64,000 bases of DNA from Brachionus plicatilis (Eukaryota; Rotifera; Eurotatoria; Ploima; Brachionidae), in contig QEOQ01000658.1 in NCBI GenBank assembly GCA_010279815.1, positions 848,806 to 912,805 of the forward strand, read 5' to 3'. The stretch's first letter is position 1. The number at the start of each line of letters is the position of its first letter. The translations under genes were made by a program, and so were the position numbers. Positions 26,401-38,400 of this stretch are shown piece after piece. Below the pieces are notes generated by a model. The model saw only the letters and a program-made list of their open reading frames with translations. It had not been told where the DNA came from and did no database searches.

Positions 26401-29400
26401 AACTACAAGGTGTATTAATTTTTCCAAAAAATTAACCACCTGGAAAAAATTTAAACGTGTTGGAAAATATACTTATAAATTTAATGATTATTACACTTTA
26501 AATGCAAGAAAAAAAGACTGTGATTGTAAATATTTTGTCAAATTTGGCTTTTGTTCTCACCAGTTAGCTTTAAAAAGCTTGTTAAAAGACGATGAATTTG
26601 TTAATAAACAAAAGCGTGGTAGACCAAAAGATGCGGAAAAATGATATTCAACAGGATAATTGGTAAAATTGGCTTTATTTTTATAAACTTATAAACATAA
26701 AATTACATATATAGCAACGATTTATTAAACGATTATTAATAAAAATTTATTAAAATTTATTTTGAATTTATGATTAATAAATATTTAATCTCTTACACAC
26801 AAATTTTTTGTGTTAAAAAGACATTTGTGTTGAAAAGTTTCGTGTTTGCGGGGAGAAGTTTTTTATTTGTGGGGAGCTGATTTTCATTTGTGGGGAGTTA
26901 ATATTCCCTTTTTTTAATGCCAATTTTGATTTTGTTATCTCGCTTCCACCAGTAACTATAATTGTCGTAAATTGCGATCGGATGTGCATTTTTTTGTTCA
27001 GTTGTACCAAATATACTGGTAATAAAACTAACTTTATTATTCATGTTTAAAGAAAATTACGTTTTTATGAATATTTCAATAATTTTTAAAATATATATCA
27101 CATTTTCAATTGATTCAAAGTGTCGAAACTGAGTTAAGTAACCTAGATAATTTTTTTTGAATAACAATATTCCGTTTTCGTTAAACGGTTATGTTTGCAA
27201 GATAGTTGATTCAAGTTTGTTTTTTTTGAAGATAAATATAAATTAATCAAAAGTAATTGTTCAATTTTTTTTCGGCAATCGGTTCCTATTTAAGAAAATG
27301 GCATTAGATCTTTATTTTGATTTTTGGCGATTGATTCTTATTTAAGAAAATGGCAATAAAATAATTGGCATTACATTTTTGGCGATAGAAAAAACTGGCG
27401 ATAGATTACTATAAATCAAGGAACAAGAGGAAGAGCCTAGCCATAAATGCAGTGTCAAAAGACTCTGGGTATAGTAACAAATCAAATGCATCCAAATATG
27501 AAGGCCCATCTTTACAAGACCTATGAGAGGCCAGCTTTAACTTATGAGTGTGAGAATATGAACATAAATGCGAGCTCACTGAATGATATAAAAAGAACAG
27601 AGGGTAACAAAGTCAAATGACTACTAACTATACCAAGGAGGTGTCGTACAACAAGCTTTTTCTTGTCATTGAATATCATGCCTACGGATTACATCATCAA
27701 AAACATTAAGATTGACTTTTTCAATCGATTAATTGAAAATGATCTCACTAAGAAGATGATGATTGAGCTAGCAAAACAACCGATTCCGAATGACTTCATT
27801 AACGAAATCCTGGACATTACCAGAGATTTGGAAGAGGAAAACATGTTACTACAGGACAAATGCAAACTTATTAAGCTGAAAAACATTACTGAGTATCGTT
27901 CAAATTAAAAAAACGATGTCAAAGTCCAAAAGCTCAGAGATATATATAAGACAGGGAGTAAAGATAACATATCGGGCTTAATATTACAGATTTGTAGATT
28001 TGATGTAGCTTAGTTTTCATACCCGACAGTCTCATATCAATAAAAAGTAAACAACTAATTTTATTTTACCATTGAATACCTAAAATTGTAAATAGAAACT
28101 ATGGCACTTTTTTTTTCTTTTTTTTTTGGTACCTTTTATACTCAATTTTGTAATTTTTATATTTTTTTTATACTAAACACAGTGCCCCTTATTTTACGGG
28201 TCACTGAGCAAGTGGTCGGCGATCGGCCTTAGCTTAGAATTAATAAATAATAAATAAAGATTACTATAAATCTGTTTTTTACGTGATAACGTAATTGCTC
28301 GATTTTAACGAAATTACGTTATATATGGGTAATCAGAATTAACGACAGGGTCTTATAACATTAAAAAGATTATTTAACGACACACCGTTAAACTCGAGCA
28401 AATACGTCACTAAATTTATGAAAATGACTACGTTCAGATATTTTATTTTATGTAGAAAAATTTTAAAACCGATAATTACTTGTCTGTAGAAAAAAATTAA
28501 CTTCAAAATAAATTATCTACGATAAGAAATCACTAATGATAGATTTATTTTTATTTTATTTATTTATTTATTTGTTTTATGTACCGAGCTAAAGCTCCTT
28601 CAGAATATGTTAAAAAATGAAAAAAAATAAAATAAAAATAAAATTAAAGTTAATAAAATGAGATGAAAAAAATAATCAAAATAAAGTAAATAAGCTAAAA
28701 AAATGAAAGTTGAAAAGACATAAATTGGAATAGATTGTTACATGTGGCACATGTTTAATAGTTCAAGTCTCAAGAAAAAAAGAAGAAATAGTAAGGTATA
28801 TTTTAAATTAGAAGGAGTATCATATTTTAAATTAAGAATAGATCTGACTGCTGTTTTCTGAATTGCTTGTAGTTTTTTGATATTATTATCTGAAAATGAA
28901 TTTAAGAAACGAAAAGAATTTTAACTTATTTTAATTTTATGTTATTTTTTCTTTACATTTTTATTTTTTTTTTAATCTGAAGGAGCTTTAGCTCGGCCCA
29001 GATAAAACAAATAAAACAAAAAAAAAGTCTCTATTTTTTCCCTATAATAATAATTTTCTATATTTTTGTTTCTACATTTCGTCTTTCTATATTTTGTCCG
29101 CCTACCTTACAGAACTAAAAGTAAAAAAAGTTAAATTATTTTCTTCTAATTGTGATTAAATGGTTCTGTAAACAAGCAACTCTGCAATTTGTAAACAAAG
29201 CCCTACAAAAACTCTGCAATTTTCTGTAAAATGCACACTATCAAAAAATTTTTGATTAAAATATGCAATAAATTACAGAGTTTATTCAGAGCTTTGAATT
29301 ATTTTGCTTACAGAAAAATTTTTGAACCATTTGAAAAAAAATTCAAACTTTTTTTACTTTTAGTCCTGTAATTTTATACTAAAATTTCACATTTCCAATT

Positions 29401-32400
29401 TTAGTGACTTTGACTTTTTCTAGGCCACCATAATAGAACGAAAATCGGGTGGAAAATAGAAGCAAAACATTGAAAGCACAAGCTCAAATCCATATTTTGT
29501 TTATTTTATTTTTTTCTATAGTAACATTTTATTTGACTTGACTAGGATTCGAACTCGGACTCTCAGTGGCAATTTGCTGTTGTTTTACCCACTGATCGGT
29601 GGAACGGTAAAAATTCAAATATTTAATTTTGACTTAAAATTACTTGATCTTTTGTCAATGCAACTAAAATCAGAGTCCAATTCCCGATTTATGTAATATA
29701 CGCATAAAAATTATTAAGAGTATGTATTCGATTACATGGATTGACAATCAGATTTTACATTTAAAAAAAAATTTTGTACTTTTTGGTTATTTTAACCATT
29801 ATTTAACAAAATACTTTATTTCATAAAATAAAAGAAAGTTCGTTCATCAAAGGGTTTCTTTTATTCGAAAATTTTACTCTAAAAAAGTGACTCAAATAAA
29901 TGAAATTTATCCATTTTTTCTTCTTTTTTTAAGCTTAAATTCAGTTTTTATTTTTATTTTTAATTTCTATTTTTAAACATTTTTCTAAATTAAAAAATTC
30001 TGATTCGTATTTTAGGTGATGGTAAAAATCCATATTTTATGCGTAAAAAATCCGCATCTGGATTTTGGGAACAACCTGAAATTAACAAAACTACAAAAGA
30101 ACATAAAAAAATCTAAAAACTCTCTTTATTCAAATTTAAAATTAACTAGTATCATGTATAGTTGGATCAACTGTCAAAATCTTCAAATCATGTGCATAAT
30201 ATTCAAAAATAAGAAAATATTCAAATTTAATTTTTGCTAGATTCTTTGATAGTTGATTCAACTATGTATTTTGTACCATGTTGAATTCACAGAACTAATT
30301 TTTGCTGAATTTTGTCATTTTTTTCTTTTTGTTCAGACTCTAATTGGCCATTTAGTATCTAAAAAATTATTTTCTTTATGCTATAAAACCAGAACTCAAC
30401 AGTTCCGTAATTTAACTAAAATACTTGTCTAATAACACAACTAAATTTTTGAGAAAAATTTTTATTCTTACAATTTGAAATTGATTTATAATCTCCTCGT
30501 TATTTATCAAATCAATTATTTCGTCTTTTTTTTGTTCGTTTCCTTCCAACTGTAGGATCTGTTTCAATTTTTTTGTCCATGGTCTAAATGAGCTTTTCAA
30601 TGAATCGAGCTGATTGAAAAATTGTTTTATCTCGTCTAATACTTTTGAATCTTAAAACATCAAAAATTTACAAAAAATTACACACATTTTTTAAAAATAA
30701 AAGAAAAATGAGATTTTTTTGCTTTAGTTCGACATTTAATAGTTTAAGTGTTTGTTTTAGTTTAATTATTAACATTTAAAAATAATTAATATAAAAAGCT
30801 TTATGTTAAAAAATAACAATTTTAAAATTATATTCATATTGATTTTATTGAAAAAATTTTATTTTTGTACTAGTAAAACAGTACGGCGAATAATTTTTAA
30901 ATTCCGATATTTTTAATAAAAATACCACTAATTTAATAAGCTTACCATTAAATAATAAAAAAAAAACAAAAACTTGTCTATATTAATAACAACACCTCCC
31001 TCTAAATTATTAAAATTATAATTACTAATACATATTAAGTATAAAAAGTAAAAAATGGATATAGATACTAACATTCTATTAAAAACTTATTAAAATTAGC
31101 GGTGAGGAAAATTATGGGCCAAAAATGAATTTATTTTCATAAAACTACTTAATTTATTTTAATTCTTTGTTTATTACAATTCGGTTCATATAGTGACTAG
31201 GAATAACAAAAAAAATTTTGAAAAAGTTTAATAAAAACTTAATTTTTTAAAATAAATTAAGTATTTTTATGAAAATAAATTCATTTTTGGCCCATAATTT
31301 TCCTTACTGCTAATTTTAATTAAAACTTCGCTATTTTAATAAAAAAATCTAAATGACTTAAGTTAAGTCTAATTTAATAAAAACTACATCTATTCAAAAA
31401 AAAAACATCTAACTTTATAAAATTTAAAAAAAAATTATTATTTTTTTGAGTTGTATCTAGATCAAAAAATATCTTCTTTTAGCCATTGGCATGTTGAAAT
31501 TTGAACACAATTAATTTTCTACATTTTGAATACCATTTTCCAGTTTTCTTTTTTTTATATATTAGAAATTTTTTGCTATGCTATTTTACTTTATTTAAGT
31601 TTTTAATAGAATGTTAATACCTATTATTTATGGGTGGTATTTAATCGATCTCTAAAATTACTTAATCGATCACTAATATTTTTCTATCTCTTATTTTACT
31701 AAATACCCTTAACTTATATTTATTAATCTGTCTCCTAAATTAAATAAAACAGCAACTAATTTTACTTAAAGTATCTCTTATTTTTATTTACTAAATTGAT
31801 TTAAAAAAAAAAGAATTATAAAAAAAATTTCAAAAAATTTCAAATAAAATAATATCTTATAAGTTTTTTCTTGGTCTACCTCTACCTCTCTTTAGTGGAG
31901 CTTCTACTTTCTTATTTATATCACTGCTGGTTGATGCTTGCACTACTTTTTCAGCTTCCTTATCAATTGTTTTTTTGTTCCTTTTTGTTGGTATAACTGT
32001 TTCTTGTGGAGTTTCTTCCTCTACTTCTGTTATCTTTCGCTTTAGAACTTTGATTGAGCTGACAACTCTCTCTTCTTTATTTGCTTCTGATTGGTATTCA
32101 AGCGCCTTTTTAGACTTTCACGGTCTACCTCTTCTAGGTTTTTGTCCAATAACTACTTGCTTAGCTTCGATTGGTATTTTGACAAGTTTCATATTTGCAG
32201 CAAAACCAACAAGATGCTTACAAATATGATCTTTAAAGAAGGAAGGACAGGAACAACTAGCTGTTTGCATCCAGTTATCGGAGTTACTATCCGAGCTGAT
32301 TCTTGTTTCCCAAGTTTTAAACAAAATTCCATAGAATTCGTCAAAAGATTTGAAATTTAAATGTTCAACTACTCGATACTCACTATCAGACATTTCAATA

Positions 32401-35400
32401 CTTTGATAAAACTTGGATCACATTAGATCATCTTTAAATATCCACAAAAAAATCAAGAGATAATTTCAACTGTTCAGTAATTAAGTTAAGAGCTATATTC
32501 ATCATAATCATACTCATCTTCAGTAAATTTAGTGACAAAAAAACTCAGGATACATAAATATTTATTATTAGAGACAGTTAATTAATCAAATTAATCGAAT
32601 AAATAATATTATAGATAGAAAAAATAAAATAATATATTTTATTAAGTGATCGTTTAAGTAATGTAAGAGATCGATTAATAATACCCCATTATTTATTTAT
32701 TTGTTTATTTATTTGCTTATCTGTACCGAGCTAATGCTCCTTCAAAATAGGAAAAAAAAAAAAAATTAAAGTTAAATAAGGGCAAAGTAAAATTTTTGTT
32801 CAATTTTCAATTTGCTCAATTTGCTCAAAAAATTCAAATACGTAATCATATTGCATTGCATATTTGCTATTTTTTAAATTGAAATTTTAAAGTTTTAAAA
32901 GTTAAAATACTGTGTAAATTGCAATGCAATATGATTGAGCATTTGAAATTTTTGAGCAAATTGAGCAAATTGAAAATTGAACAAAAATTTTACTTTGCCT
33001 AAATAAGATAAAATAAAAATAAATAAAAAATTAAAAACGATATAGTGAAATAAATTAGAGTTAAGGCATGTTTAAATATTTGATATTTCAGGAAAAAAAG
33101 GAGAAATTACGGATATTTTTTTTAAAGTAAAGTCATTTAACTTGACTTAAAATTTTATAATTGACTTGACTTGACTTGAATGACTTAAATTTTTTTTTAA
33201 TTTATCCAATCCTAATTATGATTCTTAAGATTTTAATATTATTCACAACTATATTTCATATTAGAAAATTTATTAGAAGGTTTTTGTATCAAGTTCTTTC
33301 GAAAAAAAAATAAAATTTTTTAAATTATGTCAATTCAAAGTCAAGTCAAGGCATATGACTTTGAGAAAAAAGATTTTAAGTAAAGTCATTGACTTGACTT
33401 TAAAATGACTTAAATTTTTGACTTACGCACAAGTCTCTTTATTATTTATTGTAAAGCTGGTCAAGCATAACTCTTTCAGCATTTTAAAGAAAATTAAAAA
33501 AAAAAGAACAAAATTTTAATAATATTTGGCATAGTTGTTTAAAAGTCCAAGTCAATTTGCTAGATCAGGCTTCATATCAAAAAATTTATATACTCTTGGG
33601 TTGTCAAATGCAATAGATTTGCCATATATCAGAATTTTCTTGCAATTTAAGCATAAATTTCTTCTTCGGTATTCAAAATTTTAAAGCCCGGACTTGGACT
33701 TTTTTTTTCGGAAAAAAAAATTAAGATTTGTTGGTGGGATTTTTGAAAAGTCCGGATTTGGACTTGACTTAACACTTGTGACTTTTAAACAACTATGATA
33801 TTTGGCCTTGATTGTCATTTTTGCTTAATTTCATCAACTTTATTATTAAAGTTTAGACGTTTGTCAAATGTGATTCCCAAGAATTTAATGGATTTTGAAT
33901 AAGGCAGGGTTTACTAAAGAAAGAGAGCCTTAATTCAGGAATTATGTTACTTTTGGAGAAATTTATGTGAGAGGATTTATCTATTAATATTTTCATCTTC
34001 CATTTGCATTGCCAAGGTTCTAGTTCGCTAAGGTATTTATTAATTTGAGATTCAATATTGCCCTAATCATTTTTTTATAACCATTTTTTACTTTTTTTAC
34101 TTAATATTAATAATTTTAATTTTATATTAATAATTTTAGATGGAGGTGTTGTTATTAATTTAGACGTATTTTTATTATTTTAGATGATTTTTTTTAAAAT
34201 TATTTTTAAGCTTATTAAATTAGCGGTATTTTTATTAAAAATAGTGGTATTAAAAAATTATTCGCCTTCATTTCTTTATTCATTTAGTAAAATTGGAGAA
34301 AAATCAGTACTTTTAGTTAATAAATTAGTACACGCACATAAATAACCAATATTTACCTAGAAAATCATTTGGAGAATTTTTGATCCAGAGAGAAAGTAAA
34401 TTTAAAACTTCACTTCCTTGTTTGTTTGGTTGCGGATTGGTGCCTTTATTGGTGTGATAAGCATCCGAAGAAAAACTCGGCGTCTTATGTGCTGCAATTG
34501 TGGTGCCATGGTCCTTGTGTTGCCTGTTGCATGACTTATTTTGAAATTCATCTATTTGATTGTTGGAAAAAGTCTTGGACACCCTGTCAGAATGGTCATT
34601 GATTTGAATTGTTATTGGAGTTAAACTAGAACTGGTGATGAGTTTTCTTGGCGATTTGCTATTCAACTCATTTTGTATTGAGTTCAATTTATTTTTTATT
34701 TCTTCATTTTGTTTATTAGTCAATATAAAGCTTGATCCAATTGTGGCAGCAGCTGTTGTCAATGCGATGACGCCTAATGAGTAGTTTTTTGACATTGCTT
34801 TGGCATCAATGGACGAGCTCAAAGTTGGACTGTTCATGTCAGGACTGGGCAAAAAGCCGATTGAATAGGCCGAATTTTTGGAAGTAAATGATTTATTAAG
34901 AACAGTGGATTGATTGGCATCAATTGGTGAATTGGATCTAAAGTGATAGCAGTGTTGGGGGGCTTTCAATTGACTTTGAAATGATTTATCTTTTAGCAAA
35001 TTTATTTTGGCAGTCTCAGTCGATGAGGTTTTCATTTTAAATTCATCAATTGATCGTTTAAACAAACTTTTAATGTTGCTTGATAATTCACTCAGCGATT
35101 TTGATATGGGAGTAAATTTTTGATTGACTTTTTTGCCAAAAAAATAATTCTTATTGTCACACAAATGATTTAAAGATAGTGAGTTTCGCTTGCGGAAAAT
35201 GTTCACATTTTTTTTGACCATTTCTATCAGGTCGCTTTTGCGCCGCCGTTCATTCCTGTCCAAATTATTCACTTTCAAGCCACACACTGGGTCACAGTTG
35301 TTTCCATTCAAGCCTAAACTAGCTTGGTCAGTTACCAGACATGAGCTGGATGGCAGCGTATTTGAAGCATGCTCATCTGATATTGTAAATGTGGGAAGAT

Positions 35401-38400
35401 TGATCAAATTTTTTTCCATTTCCTTCAAGTCTGGCTGATTGAATAAATGAGCATCATTTAGATAAAGCGCTTCTTTGGCACAGCTTCTGTCCAAGCTGTT
35501 TGTGTTGCTTTTTGAGCATTTTTTTTGAGCAAACGAAGAGGAAACTACTTCAGGGCTGTGATTCAAAGAGTCCACACTTGCCGACGTCTTCTCTTCATTT
35601 TGATTTTGGCTGTTTTTTCTCACTCGAGAGTATTTAAAGCTTTTTTTAAAATTCGAATATCCAAATTGGTTGCCACTGTTCACTCTTTTCATAATCTTTT
35701 TGCTTAAATCTTTTAAATATGCTGTTTTTGTGACCGATTGTTGCTTGTCGGTCAACGAAAGCTGGCTCTCTTTGCGTGCATGCCACCTTTCATACATTCC
35801 CTCGGAGCATTTTCTAAACACTTTTTGATTGTGGTCGGGCTTCAGCGCTTTTTCATTTGAGTCGGCCAATTGGTTGTTTGACGGAAACGAAGTGGAAGTT
35901 GGTATGCTTTTCAAATTTGCCAATAGACTAAAAGATGATGGTTTGCGTGAGTTGGACTTTTTAAGTAATGGTGTAAACAGGCGATGCTCTAGCAAGCGGA
36001 TGATAATAAGAGGATGAACTAGTGTGCACAAATATGACATGTTGTAGTAGAGATGGTCACAATTTTCGTTCAAATCGAACTTTATTTTATCCATTTGGTC
36101 ATTTTTGATTTCTTTTAGAATGTTATCTAATAGTTTTTCTATTCTAATAGCAGCAGTGTTGAATCGGCCATCTTTGATTACTAGGTTCTCACCAATGGCC
36201 ATGTTATGTATGAAGTTGTTTTCGAATGATTGGGGCCTGTCCAAGTCAATTTGCTCGGGCTGCATTTCCAAAATGTCAAAAAGATTAACTTTGTTGCTCA
36301 CTTTTTCGAACAGACCCAGATACACCAAAATTCTGGCCGCCAAATACTTCACATACTTTGGATACTTGGTGGTTTGATTGGTGTAAAACAGCTCATCGCC
36401 TGGTAGAATCAAACTCATGATTGTGTCTGGTAAATCATATTTTAGAAGGGCGTCATGATATTCGGGTTTCAAAGCCAAAATGCCCAGGCCTTGCAGCATT
36501 AGACATAACAAATGCTGAAAATAAATAAGTTACAGTCAAAGTTATTAGTAGAGATTAATTTAAAGATAAATTGGTTTCATTTTTTGTTTTTGAATTACAA
36601 AATGTATCCAATGTTGAAATAACCAGACTTGTTTATAAGTCACAGTTTTACCGTATTTCCTCAAGTAAAAGAAAGTTCGGTCATCAAAGAGTTTCTTTTA
36701 TTTGAAAATTTTTTACTTTCAAAAAAGTGACTCAAATAAAAGAAATTTATTCATTTTTTTCCTTCTAAAAAAACAAAAAAATGCATGTTTTACATGTCAA
36801 ATGACTGGTGAATTTTCGTTTAATCGAGACACATTTTTTGAGAAAAACAACTCAAATAAAAGAAAATTTTTACCCAAAATAGTAGCAACTTTCTTCTATT
36901 TGTGGTTACTTCTTTTTGAGGTAATAGGGTAAGTCTAAGTAACAAAAATTTTAGTCAATACCAACTTCATCAGGACCAGTTGAAAGAATTTTTTTCTAAA
37001 TCTGGTTACATTAACAGACCACATAGGTCAAGATTAACAGCCAGGAATTTGGAAGCAACTACTTTATTGGTATAAATTTATTAAATCATTGACTTGACTT
37101 GACTTTACTTAAGACTTATGACTTAAAAACAAGTCTGGAAGTAACATTGAAAAAGTGGCATCTTAGTGGAAGTTTTGGATCAAAAAAATCAGATCAAAAA
37201 GTAATTTTTTTATAACTTCTGAATGGTATTTGATTAAATCTCTCTGCAAAATGCTAAATAATGCAAAAAACATGCTGAATAAAAGGCTCTGCAAAAACTC
37301 TGCAATTAAATTGCGCAGTTGAATAAAATACTTTTTAATGACATGCATTTTCCTGCCAAATTGCAGAGTTTTTGCAGAGAGATTTAATCAAATACCATTC
37401 AGAAGTTACAAAAAAATTACTTTTTGATCTGATTTTTTTTATCCTAAACTTCAAGATGCCGAAAAAGTGCGATGTTTCAAATATATTTTTCAGTTTCAAA
37501 TAAAAAAATAATTTTAAGTTAATATTGCAAGCAATTTCATATTTGAAATTAGACCAGAGTTGTATAAAAGTCACAAGTCAAATGCAAGTCAGGATTTTGG
37601 CTTGTTACAAAAATTAAAAAAAAAATTAGTCAAGATTTTTACTTATTTTAAGAATAGAATTAAAACATATAAAAAAATTATAAGTATTGAATTTTTTTAT
37701 TCAAGAAAAAATAAAATTATTTGTTTAAATTTCTTTTTCAATGTAAATATCGAAACATGATTTTTTGAACAATTCACATAATTGTCATATTCTTTTTAAG
37801 TGAATTTATTAATAGAAAATTAAAAAATTTGTTCTTAAAAAAATTTTAAAAATAAATTAAACAAGGCAAAAAATATATATAAAAATATAAAAAATCAAGA
37901 TTAAGTAATTTTCATATTTTTGAAACAAAGCAAAGTCCTGACTTTTATTTTTTTGAATTTTTGGAACAAGTCAAGACTTGTTATTTTTAAAAAATATATT
38001 TTCAAGTCCAAGTCATACTTTGACTTGTTTTTGACTTTTTAAGACTTTTTCCTGACTTTTATACAAGTCTGAATTAGACTCTATATTGAAATAGAATGAG
38101 TTTAATTTTTATTTAGAAATTTGGAAAAAATATTAATTTTTTTAAAAATTTCTTTTTTTATTTATCTGTTTATCTGTACCTTCAGAATAAAAACAAATTA
38201 AACAAAAAAATTTAAAATAAATTTAAATAAGATTAAATAATTAATATAAAAAAAAGAAAATAAAAAAGAGAAATAATTCGATCAGACTTAAATTAACTAT
38301 CAATAGTTGAAAAACTCTCAGTAGGTGAACCATAGTTCACCTATTATAAAATTTTTTTTTTGGATAACTGCTATCCGCCTTTAAGTGGGGAAAATATACG

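Larger units (their letters stand above)
26085..27412. mobile_element. Outer inverted-repeat element (ends GGAATCTATCGCCAG), nested host
   Basis: Left end GGAATCTATCGCCAGTTT at about 26088 and right end AAACTGGCGATAGATTAC at about 27392-27409. Internal copies of CTATCGCCA and TGGCGAT lie near both ends. It encloses the element at 26205-26905. No own transposase recognised. Confidence 0.65.
30884..34266. mobile_element. 3.4-kb inverted-repeat unit containing several other elements
   Basis: Left arm about 30884-31058 (GGCGAATAATTT, AAAAATACCACTAATTTAATA, AACAACACCTCC) is mirrored by 34082-34266 (GGAGGTGTTGTTATTAATTT, AATTATTCGCC), about 175 bp with mismatches. Inside are a MITE (31092-31320), a MULE (31632-32687), a palindrome (32781-32999) and an RT relic (32698-34070). 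Either a large transposon or inverted copies of a small one. Confidence 0.6.

Noticed and set aside
27663..27908. Independent small gene of 81 codons
   Set aside because: Frame is continuous with RT C-terminal motifs upstream and retrotransposon 3' UTR downstream.
26016..34356. A gene boundary between the ankyrin/ARM exons and the PLC half
   Set aside because: Exon 6 (30650-30472) joins both sides in phase and no terminal stop is required. Not excluded, only less supported without RNA.
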